Shown: positions 50,794 through 58,751 of the stretch, piece after piece | How the letters are laid out: the number at the start of each line of letters is the position of its first letter | Position numbering within the stretch: position 1 is the first letter of the stretch | Program-made: the position numbers and the translations under genes | Origin: UBA2231 sp964415175 | GTDB taxonomy: Bacteria > Elusimicrobiota > Elusimicrobia > Elusimicrobiales > UBA9959 | Length of the DNA stretch: 64,000 bases | Assembly (NCBI GenBank): GCA_964415175.1 | Contig: CAYPYG010000005.1 | Location: 1 to 64,000, forward strand | Direction: 5' to 3' | The notes under the pieces: generated by a model | What the model saw: the letters and a program-made list of their open reading frames with translations, nothing else | What the model was told of the DNA's origin: nothing | Databases searched by the model: none

Positions 50794-51723
50794 CTATTTT
50801 ATCGGCTTGAGCCTGAAGGGGCGGCCTGTGAGGGACTGCCAGGCCTTCCTGAAATCTTCGGGGACGGGGCAGGCGATCTTCGTCGGGCGGCCCGTGGCGG
50901 GGTGGGCGAACTCCAGGCGCATGGCGTGCAGCAGCATGCGCGCCGCCGGCGGTCCGCCGTAGATATCGTCGCCCACTATCGGGTGCCCCGCGTGCGCCAG
51001 GTGGACCCTTATCTGGTTCGTGCGGCCGGTCTCGGGCCTTATGTCGAGCAGGCAGGCCCCGCCCGCGCGCTCGAGCACTCTGAAATTGGTCACCGCGTCG
51101 CGCCCGTACTCCCAGACCTTTATCCTGCGCGCTCCCGTCGGACGGCCCATCGGCGCGTCCATCGTCCAGGCGTCGGATTCCGGGTCGCCGGCCGCCGCGC
51201 CGATGTAGAGCTTGCTTATCTCCCTGTCGCGGAAGGCCGCCGAGAAGTATTCCGCCGCGGCCGGCGTCCTGGCTATCAGCATGAGACCGCTGGTCTCACG
51301 GTCCAGGCGGTGCACCAGGCCGAACCTGGGCACCCCGGCGAGCTCCGGCCTTTCTTTGGCCAGTATCGACACCAGCGTCTCCTCTCCCAGGAGCGCCGCG
51401 CGCGGATCGCGTTCCCAGTTGGAATCCGTCGGATGCACGCAGAGCCCGGCCGGCTTGTCCACGGCCATGAATTCCCCGTCCTCGCTAATTATCATGCCCG
51501 GCAGCCGCGCGGAGGCCGCCGCGCCGGCGGCGGGCGCGGAGATGGTCACCTCGTCGCCGTCCTTCAGCGGGGCGGCCGGTTTGACGGCGCGGCCGTTCAC
51601 CCGTACCAGGCCCTCGGCGATGAGGCGCTTGACGAACTCGCGCGAGAGGCCCGGTTCGCCGCTCTTGACGAAAAGGTCCAGCCTTGTGCCCGCGCCGGAA
51701 TATATCAGTTTCTTATTTTCCAT
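50794..51723 (-). CDS. RluA-family RNA pseudouridine synthase
   Basis: 309 aa. Isomerises uridine to pseudouridine in rRNA or tRNA. N-terminal S4-like domain (RLDLFVKSGEPGLSREFVKRLIAEGLVRVNGRAV), then the catalytic GLVHRLDRETSGLMLIARTPAAAE with the essential Asp in HRLD, and GRTNQIRVHLAHAGHPIVGDDIYGG. The target site (RluC/RluD type) cannot be assigned. It overlaps lgt by 11 bp and is the last gene of the minus-strand run that starts at the phosphohexomutase. Confidence 0.94.
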   Translation of the reverse strand: MENKKLIYSGAGTRLDLFVKSGEPGLSREFVKRLIAEGLVRVNGRAVKPAAPLKDGDEVTISAPAAGAAASARLPGMIISEDGEFMAVDKPAGLCVHPTDSNWERDPRAALLGEETLVSILAKERPELAGVPRFGLVHRLDRETSGLMLIARTPAAAEYFSAAFRDREISKLYIGAAAGDPESDAWTMDAPMGRPTGARRIKVWEYGRDAVTNFRVLERAGGACLLDIRPETGRTNQIRVHLAHAGHPIVGDDIYGGPPAARMLLHAMRLEFAHPATGRPTKIACPVPEDFRKAWQSLTGRPFRLKPIK

Positions 51724-52507
51724 TCTCTTTTCTCCGGGCCGAAAAGGCCAGCCAGGCCGCGGCGGCGGCCGCCGCCGCCAGCGCGATGAACTGCGCCTGG
51801 GACAGCCCCGCGCTCAGCCCTCCCCTGTCGTCGCCGCGCAGGAATTCCAGAGCGAACCTGAGCGCCGAATAAAGCAGCACGTAAAGAGCGGTGACCGCTC
51901 CGGCCCCGCGTCGGGCCCCGCGTTCCCACAGCAGGTGGAGCGCCGCGAATATCAGGAAATTGCCGGCGGCTTCGTAGAGCTGCACGGGATGAAGCGGCAT
52001 TCCGAGCAGCGAAGGCTCCACCAGGCACAGCGGGTCGCTGAATACCACGCCGGGGGCCCCGTGCGCGGGCGAACCGTGGCAGCAGCCGGCCAGCAGGCAG
52101 CCTATGCGGCCGAAGCCGTGCGCCAGCGCCAGGGCCGGCGCCGTGAAGTCGGCCGCGGCGGCGAAGCCTATTCCCCTGCCGCGGGCCCAGTACCACAGCG
52201 CGGCCGCGCCGCCGCCCAGACCGCCGTAGAAGACGAAACCGTACTGCACGCTTTTCAGGGCCGCCAGGAGCCGCTCCCAGGCGCCGTCCCCGAAGGAATA
52301 CCAGAAGGTGGCGAGGAAGAGGAGCTTGCCGCCCAGGAGCCCTCCGAGCAGGGCGTAGAAGGCCAGGTCGGAGACGCTTTCGGCGGAGACGCCGACGCGT
52401 TCGCGGCGGGCGCGCAGGTAGAAGAAGGCTGCCAGGAAGCCCGTCATGGCCATGAAACCGTAGGCCGGCAGTTTGAAAAAGCCGAGGTCGAGTATGTAAG
52501 GGTGCAT
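51713..52507 (-). CDS. lgt: prolipoprotein diacylglyceryl transferase
   Basis: 264-aa inner-membrane enzyme with seven helices that attaches diacylglycerol to the lipobox Cys of prolipoproteins. The Lgt signature HGFGRIGCLLAGCCHG is intact, preceded by FVFYGGLGGGAA and followed by LHPVQLYEA. It would modify lipoproteins such as LptE (37349-37924) and the TlpA-like protein (57506-58072). Neighbours are an RluA-type synthase and a HAD phosphatase. Confidence 0.95.
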   Translation of the reverse strand: MHPYILDLGFFKLPAYGFMAMTGFLAAFFYLRARRERVGVSAESVSDLAFYALLGGLLGGKLLFLATFWYSFGDGAWERLLAALKSVQYGFVFYGGLGGGAAALWYWARGRGIGFAAAADFTAPALALAHGFGRIGCLLAGCCHGSPAHGAPGVVFSDPLCLVEPSLLGMPLHPVQLYEAAGNFLIFAALHLLWERGARRGAGAVTALYVLLYSALRFALEFLRGDDRGGLSAGLSQAQFIALAAAAAAAAWLAFSARRKENGK

Positions 52508-52519
52508 AATGCCGGTCTC

Positions 52520-53149
52520 TCAGGAATTGCGGGCGATGAAGTCCGCCGCCGCGGCCAGGTCCGTCAGCGGGGAGAACTTTACGCCCTTCGCCCGGCAGAG
52601 GCCGCGCAGTCTGCCCGCGGCGTAGACCTTGTCGGCCAGCGCCGCCGCCCGGAGGTCGCTGGGCGCGTCGCCGCAGAACAGGACGCGGCGGCCCAGCTTC
52701 TTATGATGCCGCACCCTGGACTCCTTGAAAGCCGGCAGCCCGGCGCCGTCCAGGTCCGCGTATTCCACGTCCCAGCCGCGCCCCCTGCGCCTGGCGCGTC
52801 CGAAAGAGGAGAGGGCCTTCACTCCCCAGGCCCGCAACAGCGGCCGGCCGTAGATGTCCGCCCCGCCGCTGACTATGTCGAAAGGGATCCGCCGGCGGGA
52901 GCAGAAGCCCGAGAAAGCCCGCAGGCCCCGGCGCGGCTTCATGGCGCGCAGTATGAACGACTCGATCTCTCGGCGGGAGGCGGACAGCCGCGCGAAACCG
53001 CGCCGCATCCATTTTTCCACCGACTGCCCCGGCGCGTAGGAGCGCTCTATGTCGGCCGCGGTGAAGACGCCGAACTCCGTCAGTATGGCGTCGCCGACGT
53101 CCTCGAGCGTCAGCGTCCCGTCGAAATCCGAGACCACGGCCCATTTCAT
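52520..53149 (-). CDS. HAD-IB family phosphatase (SerB/MtnX-like)
   Basis: 209-aa haloacid-dehalogenase phosphatase. Motif I VSDFDGTLT (about residues 6-14), motif II-like IVSGGADIYG, motif III Lys in RHHKKLG, and motif IV FCGDAPSDLRAAALAD. Small-molecule substrates such as phosphoserine or a methionine-salvage intermediate are typical of relatives; the specific one is not readable. Start ATG 53149 overlaps the MBL gene stop by 4 bp. The much longer frame upstream is a reading across that gene. Confidence 0.85.
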   Translation of the reverse strand: MKWAVVSDFDGTLTLEDVGDAILTEFGVFTAADIERSYAPGQSVEKWMRRGFARLSASRREIESFILRAMKPRRGLRAFSGFCSRRRIPFDIVSGGADIYGRPLLRAWGVKALSSFGRARRRGRGWDVEYADLDGAGLPAFKESRVRHHKKLGRRVLFCGDAPSDLRAAALADKVYAAGRLRGLCRAKGVKFSPLTDLAAAADFIARNS

Positions 53150-53778
53150 AGCGCCGCCGAGATGAACTCGTCGCCGCCTTTCGCGGCCAGCTTCACGTAG
53201 ATATTGTGCAGTTTCTGGGCTTCGATCGTCGTCGAGGAGCCGTTGTAGGCGTGGCCCGGCCAGACGGCGGTGTCGCCGGGCAGGGAGGCCAGCTTGAGCA
53301 GGCTCCGCCTCATCTGCTCCGGGTCCGCGCCCGGCAGGTCCACCCGTCCTATCGCGCCGACGAAAAGCGTGTCGCCGGTGAAGACCGCGCCGGGGCCCAG
53401 GAAAGAGCAGGAGCCGGGGGTATGCCCCGGCGTGTGGAGCACCTTGAGCCTGAGCGCGCCCGCCTCCAGGTCCTCCCCGTCGGCGACCGGCAGCAGCCGG
53501 GACCGGTCCAGCCCTTCGGCCATGTTCCCGTCGGCCGGGTGCAGCGCGGCCCGCAGGCCTTCGTAGCGCTCCAGGAACCAGGCCGCGGCGTTGAGATGGT
53601 CCGGATGGCCGTGGGTCAGCGCCAGCAGCGCGGGCCTGAGGCCGAGCGCGAGGAGCTCCTTCTCTATCTTCGCGCCTTCCCAGCACGGGTCTATGACGGC
53701 GCATTCCGGCCCGGCGCCCTCCCAGGCCAGGTAGCAGAAATTATCCATGGGGCCCGCGGCTATCTGCCTGACGTTCAT
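53146..53778 (-). CDS. MBL-fold hydrolase (glyoxalase II-like)
   Basis: 210-aa metallo-beta-lactamase-fold hydrolase. The metal motif LTHGHPDHLNAA (HxHxDH) is present, followed by LKVLHTPGHTPGSCSFLG, AVFTGDTLFVGAIGRVDLPGADPEQMRRSL and VWPGHAYNGSSTT. Small stand-alone members act on thioesters (glyoxalase II) or related substrates. Start ATG 53778 overlaps the ftsB stop by 4 bp (ATGA). This places a metabolic hydrolase inside a cell-division and glycolysis operon. Confidence 0.88.
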   Translation of the reverse strand: MNVRQIAAGPMDNFCYLAWEGAGPECAVIDPCWEGAKIEKELLALGLRPALLALTHGHPDHLNAAAWFLERYEGLRAALHPADGNMAEGLDRSRLLPVADGEDLEAGALRLKVLHTPGHTPGSCSFLGPGAVFTGDTLFVGAIGRVDLPGADPEQMRRSLLKLASLPGDTAVWPGHAYNGSSTTIEAQKLHNIYVKLAAKGGDEFISAAL

Positions 53779-54080
53779 TTGTCCCTCTCTTTCTCGGGAG
53801 GCGGGGGGAAGCGGAACTCTATCTCGCCCTGCCTGAGCATCCCCAGTTCCCTGCGCGCGTTGTATTCCACGCTTTCGCTCCGGGCGGTCTCGGCGGCGGC
53901 GCTCTTCAGTTCCGCGCTCTCGGCCTTCAGCGCGGCCAGCCGCCGCTTCATCTTGAAGACCTCCAGCTTGTTCGCGACCAGCGAGCGGAAACCGGGATTG
54001 GCCAGCAGCAGGACCGCCGCGGCCAGCGCGAGCAGCGTCAGCCCCGTTCTCCTGGTGATAACGGCGTCCTTTTGTCTCAT
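53775..54080 (-). CDS. ftsB: septum formation initiator (FtsB/DivIC) family protein
   Basis: 101-aa single-pass protein: short cytoplasmic tail (MRQKDAVITRR), membrane helix (about 12-30, GLTLLALAAAVLLLANPG), a coiled coil (KLEVFKMKRRLAALKAESAELKSAAAE), and a short tail with YNARRELGMLRQGEIEFRF. FtsB forms the FtsQLB divisome complex that activates septal peptidoglycan synthesis. The family call is supported by position directly downstream of eno, the standard eno-ftsB order. Confidence 0.85.
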   Translation of the reverse strand: MRQKDAVITRRTGLTLLALAAAVLLLANPGFRSLVANKLEVFKMKRRLAALKAESAELKSAAAETARSESVEYNARRELGMLRQGEIEFRFPPPPEKERDK

Positions 54081-54094
54081 CCGGGAAAAGGGAA

Positions 54095-54124
54095 GGGGCG
54101 GCCCTCCCCGCGGAAGGCCGCCCC
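54095..54124 (-). terminator. hairpin between eno and ftsB, possible attenuator
   Basis: GGGGCGGCC / GGCCGCCCC stem of 9 bp. On the minus strand it is followed by TTCCCTTTTCCC rather than a clean T run, so it would reduce rather than stop read-through from eno into ftsB. Confidence 0.45.
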
Positions 54125-54134
54125 GCGGCGGTCT

Positions 54135-55418
54135 TTACTTGAAGCGGAAGGCCGCGTCCTTGGCGTACTTGGCCTTCTTGCCCAGCTCCTCCTCGATGCG
54201 GATGAGCTGGTTGTACTTGCAGAGGCGCTCGCTGCGGCACGGCGCGCCCGTCTTGATGGCCCCGGCGTTGGTGGCCACGGCGAGGTCGGCTATGAAGGCG
54301 TCCTCGGTCTCGCCCGAGCGGTGCGAGATGACGGTGGCGTAGTCCGCCTCGTGCGCCATGTTGATGACGCGGATCGTCTCGGTCAGCGAACCGATCTGGT
54401 TGAGTTTGATGAGGATCGCGTTGGCGGTGTCCTCCTCGATGCCCTTCTTGAGGCGCTCGGGGTTGGTCACGAACAGGTCGTCGCCGACGATGCGGGCCTT
54501 CTTGCCGAGCAGTTTGGTGAAATGCTCCCAGCCTTCCCAGTCGTCCTCGGCGAGCGGGTCCTCGTAGGAGACTATCGGGAAGTGCTTCTTCCAGTCGGCG
54601 TAGCGGGAGGTGAGTTCCTGGGCGGTCAGGTTGGCCCCTTCGAACATGTAGCTGCCGTTCTTGTAGAACTCGCTGGCGGCCGAGTCGAAGGCGATCTGCA
54701 CGTCCTTGAACGTGTAGCCGGCCTCCTTGATGGCCTTGACGATGGTCTCGATGACGGCCTCGTGCGTGAAGATCTTGGGGGCGAACCCGCCCTCGTCGCC
54801 GACCGCCGTGGTGTAGCCGCCCTTGGAGAGGATGGCCTTGAGGGTGTGGTAGACTTCGGCGCCCATGCGTATGGCGTCGGTGAACTTCGCCGCGCCCGTC
54901 GGGACTATCATGAACTCCTGGATATTGATGCCGCTGTCGGCGTGCTTGCCGCCGTTGACGATGTTGAGCATCGGGGCGGGCAGCAGGAAGTCCTTGTGCC
55001 TGAGGCCGTAGGCCTTGCGGATATAGGCGTAGAGCGGCAGCTTCGCCGACTCCGCGGCGGCGCGGGCCAGCGCCATCGAAACGGAGAGTATGGCGTTGGC
55101 CCCCAGCTTGCTCTTGGTCTGCGTGCCGTCGAGCTCTATCATCTGGTCGTCGATCCGCTCCTGCTCGGCCTTGAGGCCCAGGAGTTCGGGGGCGATGAGC
55201 TTGTTGACGTTCTCCACGGCCTTGAGCACGCCTTTGCCGCGGTAGCGCTTGCCGCCGTCGCGCAGTTCCAGCGCCTCGTGGGTGCCGGTCGAGGCCCCGC
55301 TGGGCACCGCCGCGCGGCCGAAGGAGCCGTCGGCGAGCAGCACGTCGGTCTCCACCGTGGGGAAGCCGCGGGAATCGAGTATCTCGCGGGCGGTTATTTT
55401 CTTGATCTTGGCGTCCAT
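54135..55418 (-). CDS. eno: enolase
   Basis: 427-aa glycolytic enzyme converting 2-phosphoglycerate to phosphoenolpyruvate; also a degradosome partner in many bacteria. Complete with EILDSRGFPTVETDV, GASTGTHEALELRDG, the metal ligand region (AVGDEGGFAPK, YEDPLAEDDWEGW, GDDLFVTNPERLKKG), catalytic Lys in ILIKLNQIGSLTET, and SHRSGETEDAFIADLAVA. Length is normal. The phosphohexomutase gene lies 37 bp upstream. Confidence 0.98.
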   Translation of the reverse strand: MDAKIKKITAREILDSRGFPTVETDVLLADGSFGRAAVPSGASTGTHEALELRDGGKRYRGKGVLKAVENVNKLIAPELLGLKAEQERIDDQMIELDGTQTKSKLGANAILSVSMALARAAAESAKLPLYAYIRKAYGLRHKDFLLPAPMLNIVNGGKHADSGINIQEFMIVPTGAAKFTDAIRMGAEVYHTLKAILSKGGYTTAVGDEGGFAPKIFTHEAVIETIVKAIKEAGYTFKDVQIAFDSAASEFYKNGSYMFEGANLTAQELTSRYADWKKHFPIVSYEDPLAEDDWEGWEHFTKLLGKKARIVGDDLFVTNPERLKKGIEEDTANAILIKLNQIGSLTETIRVINMAHEADYATVISHRSGETEDAFIADLAVATNAGAIKTGAPCRSERLCKYNQLIRIEEELGKKAKYAKDAAFRFK

Positions 55419-55455
55419 TATGTTCGTTCTCCTTGGGGCTGTGCCCCGGTTCTAT

Positions 55456-56952
55456 TTAAAATTTGCCGTCGGCTATCTTCTTCCCGGCGTCGACCAGCTT
55501 GTCGAGCTTGTCCCGCGAAGAGGCCTCGGCGTAGATGCGCACGACCGGCTCGGTGCCGGAAGGGCGCAGGCCCAGCCAGGAGCCGTCGCGCATGATGAAC
55601 TTGAAACCGTCGGTGTGGTCTATGCGCCAGACCGAGGAACCGCCCAGATTGAGCGGCGGGCCGGAGTTCAGTTTCGCCGCCAGCGCCTGCACGTCGGCGT
55701 CCGGGCCGAGGCGCAGGTTGACGCGCGTGTTGAGGAAGGTCCCCACCCGCTTGCGCAGGCCGGCCAGCACCTTGCCCAGCGGCTTGCGCTCGTAGGCGTA
55801 GAGCTCGGCCAGCAGCATGCAGGCCAGGATGCCGTCCTTTTCCGGCACGTGGTTCATGATCGACAGGCCGCCCGATTCCTCGCCGCCGATCAGGAACTGG
55901 CCCGTGCGCAGCATGTTCCCGACGTATTTGAAGCCTACCGGGGTCTCGCGGACCTCGAGGCCGTGGCTCCTGGCCACGGCGTCGGCGAAATGGGAGGTCA
56001 TGACGGAGCGGGCGACCTTGCCCTTCATGCCGCGGTTGCGGACCAGGTGGTCGAGCAGCAGCGCCAGCACGTCGTTGGGCGCTATCCAGGTCCCGTCGGA
56101 ATCGATCACGCCGAAGCGGTCGCCGTCGCCGTCGCAGGCCAGGCCGAGGGCGAGCTTCCCCTTGAGCACGGCCTGCCTCAGGCCGGCCAGGTTCTCCGCG
56201 TCGGTGTCCGGCGGCCTGCCGCCGAAAGTGACGTCGCGGTGCTCGCGCAGCGGGGTCACCGAGGCGCCCATCTTCTCCAGCGCCGGCCGCAGGTAGGTGC
56301 GGGCCGTGCCGTAGACGGAGTCGGCGGCGACCTTCAGGCGGGCCTTCTTCAGCGCGCCGGCGTCGAGCAGCGAGTAGAGCTGGGCGAAATAGGAGTGGTG
56401 GAAATCCTCCTCTTTCACGAGACCGGCGTTTTTCGCCTGGGCGTAGGGAATGAACTTGTCGCAGTCGGCTATCGTCAGCGCGGAGGCCCTGGCCTCTATG
56501 TCGTTGGTGACCTCCGGTATCGCGGGTCCGCCCCAGTAGGGCGTCCACTTGAAGCCGTTGTAATTGGCGGGATTGTGGCTGGCGGTTATCATCACGCCGC
56601 CGACGGCGCCCGAGCGCATCACGGTCCAGGCCACCACGGGCGTGGGGGTCTCCCCGGGCGAGAACAGGACGTTCACGCCCTCGGCCGCGAAGACCTCGGC
56701 CGCGTTGCGCGCGAATTCCTCGGACATGTAGCGGGTATCGCAGCCTATCACGGCCAGCGGGGCGGACGGGGCCTTGGCCTTACCGTTCTTCAGGTTGAGA
56801 CGGTATTCGTCGCCCTTGAAACCGTAGTCCTTGTTGTCGCGGGCGTGCCGGGCCGCGGCGTGGGCCGCCCTTTTGAGATTGTTCAGCGTGAACTCCTCGG
56901 CTATGACGGCGCGCCAGCCGGAAGTCCCGAATTTGATGACGGTGTTGCTCAT
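55456..56952 (-). CDS. phosphoglucomutase/phosphomannomutase (alpha-D-phosphohexomutase) family protein
   Basis: 498 aa. Interconverts hexose 1- and 6-phosphates. All four family loops are present: the phosphoserine loop MITASHNPANYNGFK, the metal loop CDGDGDRFG, the sugar-binding GGEESGG, and the phosphate-binding LRPSGTEPVVRIYAE. The N-terminus KFGTSGWRAVIAEEFT is typical. Glucose- versus mannose-phosphate preference is not evident; glgC in the window makes glucose-1-phosphate a likely product. The promoter -10 box ends 7 bp before the ATG and no ribosome site is visible. Confidence 0.93.
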   Translation of the reverse strand: MSNTVIKFGTSGWRAVIAEEFTLNNLKRAAHAAARHARDNKDYGFKGDEYRLNLKNGKAKAPSAPLAVIGCDTRYMSEEFARNAAEVFAAEGVNVLFSPGETPTPVVAWTVMRSGAVGGVMITASHNPANYNGFKWTPYWGGPAIPEVTNDIEARASALTIADCDKFIPYAQAKNAGLVKEEDFHHSYFAQLYSLLDAGALKKARLKVAADSVYGTARTYLRPALEKMGASVTPLREHRDVTFGGRPPDTDAENLAGLRQAVLKGKLALGLACDGDGDRFGVIDSDGTWIAPNDVLALLLDHLVRNRGMKGKVARSVMTSHFADAVARSHGLEVRETPVGFKYVGNMLRTGQFLIGGEESGGLSIMNHVPEKDGILACMLLAELYAYERKPLGKVLAGLRKRVGTFLNTRVNLRLGPDADVQALAAKLNSGPPLNLGGSSVWRIDHTDGFKFIMRDGSWLGLRPSGTEPVVRIYAEASSRDKLDKLVDAGKKIADGKF

Positions 56953-56959
56953 GCCATGA

Positions 56960-56988
56960 AATATAGCATAAAACTTTTTTCAAAGCAA
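56960..56988 (-). promoter_or_regulatory. candidate promoter of the phosphohexomutase gene
   Basis: On the minus strand: TTGCTT (56988-56983), 17 bp, TATATT (56965-56960), with an extended TGC in front of the -10. The expected start is about 56953, directly before the ATG at 56952, implying a leaderless message. Confidence 0.6.
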
Positions 56989-57024
56989 AAAGGGGACGGC
57001 TGCGCGTAGGGGGCCCCTAATTAA

Positions 57025-57030
57025 TATAAT
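57025..57030 (+). promoter_or_regulatory. -10 box abutting the 57037 gene start
   Basis: A perfect TATAAT touching an ATG at 57031. The expected transcription start (about 57037) coincides with the second in-frame ATG. No -35 match is clear. The 78-bp gap therefore holds two divergent promoters with little or no leader. Confidence 0.5.
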
Positions 57031-57036
57031 ATGGCG

Positions 57037-57516
57037 ATGAACCGATACGCCGCCATAGCCGCCCTTATCGCCTTTTGCCCGCCCGCCGCAGCCGACGGCC
57101 TGCCCCTGGAACCGCGGGGATATGTCAGCTCCTGGACCCAGTCCGCGGGCGGCATCCCCGTTCCGGCCGAGGTCAATGTCCCGGTGCGGCTCGCTCTGCC
57201 GCTGCCGTCCGGCCCCGGCCAGGCCGCCGCGGTCTTCGTGGAAAAAGAGCTCGGCTCTCCCGCCGGTCCCCTGAAGGTGCGGGCCGAATTCTTCTCCGTC
57301 TGCCCGCACGGCTCCGCCGACTGCCGGGACGTCTATTTCCAGGCCAAGGCGACGCTGTCCGGGCCGGTGGAGTCCCTTTGCGCCGCCTATCTCAACGAGG
57401 CCGACTTCGTCCCTTTCCCCGTCATGGCCTGCGCGGGCGGACTGCCGGACGGCGGTTATCTCGGCGTCACGCTGCACCGGCTCCCTTTCAGGGACGGCCG
57501 CTTTCATGATCTCTGA
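57037..57516 (+). CDS. exported protein of unknown function
   Basis: 159 aa from ATG 57037 (161 from ATG 57031). A signal peptide (MNRYAAIAALIAFCPPAAADG) suggests periplasmic export. The mature part is beta-rich with four Cys that could form two disulfides (SVCPHGSADC, SLCAAYLNE, MACAGG). No family was recognised. The end overlaps the start of the TlpA-like lipoprotein gene by 11 bp, so the two are probably made together. Start 57037 is chosen because the -10 box ends at 57030. Confidence 0.6.
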   Translation: MNRYAAIAALIAFCPPAAADGLPLEPRGYVSSWTQSAGGIPVPAEVNVPVRLALPLPSGPGQAAAVFVEKELGSPAGPLKVRAEFFSVCPHGSADCRDVYFQAKATLSGPVESLCAAYLNEADFVPFPVMACAGGLPDGGYLGVTLHRLPFRDGRFHDL

Positions 57517-58072
57517 CCTGCGTCCGGCCGCGGCGCTGGCGCTGCTGCTCTGCGCCTGCTCGCCGGGGCCCGAGCGGCGCCCCCTGCTGGCCTCGCCGGG
57601 CCTGCCGGCCCCCGAACTGCGGCTGAAGGAACTGATCGGCGGTCCGCCGCCGGAATTGCGGGGCTGGCGCGACCTGGGAGGCCGCGCCGCAGTCCTGCAT
57701 TTCTGGGCCCCGCGCTGCGCGGGCTCGCCGGCGGAGTTCGACCGGCTCGACGCCCTGGCCTCCCTGTTCGCCGGCCGGGGCCTGGCCTTCGTCCATATCA
57801 CCGACGCGGACCGCGACGCGGCCGTCCGGGCGCTGGCCGGCCGGAAAGTGAAAGGACTGGTGGCCCCGGGCGCGCCGCCCGAACTGCTGACCGCCTTCCG
57901 CGTTTACGACCTTCCCTGTTCGGTGCTGGTAAGTTCCTCGGCCGAGGTCTTCTCCTTCGCGGGACCGGGCGATGTCACCGAAGGGACGCTGAAAGCGCTG
58001 CTGGCCGGCGAGCCTCCTCCCGGCGGGGGGGCCGGCCCCGAGGCGTGCGCCGCGCCGGAGGGGGAGGTCTGA
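57506..58072 (+). CDS. TlpA-like thioredoxin-fold lipoprotein without CXXC
   Basis: 188 aa. Lipoprotein signal with lipobox LLCAC (Cys near residue 18). The fold pattern of TlpA/ResA thioredoxins is visible: APELRLKELIGGPPPELRGWRDLGGRAAVLHFWAPRC, then FDRLDALASLFAGRGLAFVHITDAD, VYDLPCSVLVSSSAEV and a Gly-rich end. The WCxxC active site is replaced by WAPRC, so disulfide exchange is unlikely unless a partner supplies the missing Cys. It overlaps the next gene by 28 bp if that starts at 58045. Function may be substrate binding or a regulatory remnant. Confidence 0.7.
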   Translation: MISDLRPAAALALLLCACSPGPERRPLLASPGLPAPELRLKELIGGPPPELRGWRDLGGRAAVLHFWAPRCAGSPAEFDRLDALASLFAGRGLAFVHITDADRDAAVRALAGRKVKGLVAPGAPPELLTAFRVYDLPCSVLVSSSAEVFSFAGPGDVTEGTLKALLAGEPPPGGGAGPEACAAPEGEV

Positions 58073-58497
58073 GCGGCCGTCTTTCCTCCAAGCCCACGCA
58101 GTACCTGCTCGACGCCTCCAATTTCGCGCGGCGTTTCCCGGGCGGCCGCGGTTTCTCGCCGGACCTGGCCGAGGCCGAGTTCCTGGGCTGGGTGGAGGAA
58201 CTGGCCGCGCTGCCGCTCCTGGCTTCCTCCTCCTTCCGGGTCTATTTCGACGGACCTTTCCGCGAACTGGGGTTCCCGGTCCGGGGGCCGGTCAGCGTGA
58301 CCTTCAACGAGGGACGCAGCGCCGACGATTCTCTGCTGGAGACCGGCGAGTTCCTGCTCTCCTGCGGCGTGCGCGCCGTGCTGGTCACCTCGGACCGGGG
58401 GCTGCAGTCGGCCGCCGGCGCGCGCGGCGTGTCCTGGCTGAGCTGCGAGGACTTCTACCGCCTCTGCTCCTCCGAACTCCGGCGGGGACGCCGCTGA
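58045..58497 (+). CDS. NYN/YacP-like (PIN-fold) RNase-family protein
   Basis: About 150 aa, soluble. YLLDASNFARRF near the N-terminus, FRVYFDGPF, VSVTFNEGRSADDSLLETGEFLL, and AVLVTSDRGLQSAAGARGVSWLSCEDFY match the YacP-like NYN domain, a PIN-type metal RNase fold with conserved Asp residues (DAS, FDG, ADD, SDR). A role in RNA processing is inferred from the fold. The GTG start at 58045 is long and Gly-rich. A CTG at 58069, overlapping the previous stop behind GGGAGG, is an alternative. Confidence 0.7.
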   Translation: MRRAGGGGLSGRLSSKPTQYLLDASNFARRFPGGRGFSPDLAEAEFLGWVEELAALPLLASSSFRVYFDGPFRELGFPVRGPVSVTFNEGRSADDSLLETGEFLLSCGVRAVLVTSDRGLQSAAGARGVSWLSCEDFYRLCSSELRRGRR

Positions 58498-58513
58498 AAG
58501 CCCGGCAAAATGA

Positions 58514-58622
58514 TAGAATCTGTTCTCTGCCGGGGGTGCCTGGTTTCCCCTTGCAGCGGGGCCGAGCGGAGTATTCCTTCCGGAGCGGGGACGACCCGGC
58601 CGAAGGGAGGGCCCGGAACAGA
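58514..58622 (+). other. promoter-like box and GC-rich leader before tRNA-Leu
   Basis: TAGAAT (58514-58519) could be the tRNA -10 box, although no good -35 is visible. The next 100 nt can form GCCGGG/CCCGGC (about 58530 and 58595) enclosing CCCC/GGGG and CGGA/TCCG hairpins. It matches no RNA family I know. The SRP RNA, tmRNA and tRNA patterns were looked for and not found. Confidence 0.3.
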
Positions 58623-58706
58623 GCCCGGGTGCTGTAACTGGTAGCCAGAGCTGACTTAAAATCAGCTGGAGTTCACTCCGTGCGGGTTCGAGTCCCGCCC
58701 CGGGCA
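58623..58706 (+). tRNA. tRNA-Leu (anticodon UAA)
   Basis: 84-nt class II tRNA. Acceptor GCCCGGG (58623-58629) pairs with CCCGGGC (58699-58705), discriminator A at 58706. The anticodon arm is GCTGA-CTTAAAA-TCAGC with TAA at 58657-58659. A long variable arm (GGAGTTCACTCC) and a T-arm GCGGG-TTCGAGT-CCCGC follow. CCA is not encoded. It reads UUA/UUG codons, which are rare in this GC-rich sequence. Confidence 0.95.
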
Positions 58707-58751
58707 CGGCTTTGAAGGCGACGGCTTTTCGATCTTGAAAGGAGAAGGAAG

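Noticed and set aside
58530..58600. Possible second tRNA upstream of tRNA-Leu
   Set aside because: Acceptor-like ends pair, but there is no T-loop TTCGANTC and no anticodon arm.
58527..58603. Possible SRP (4.5S) RNA, because the reverse complement contains TCCGGAAGGA
   Set aside because: The required flanking internal-loop bases (AGG before and AGCAGCC after the tetraloop hairpin) are missing.
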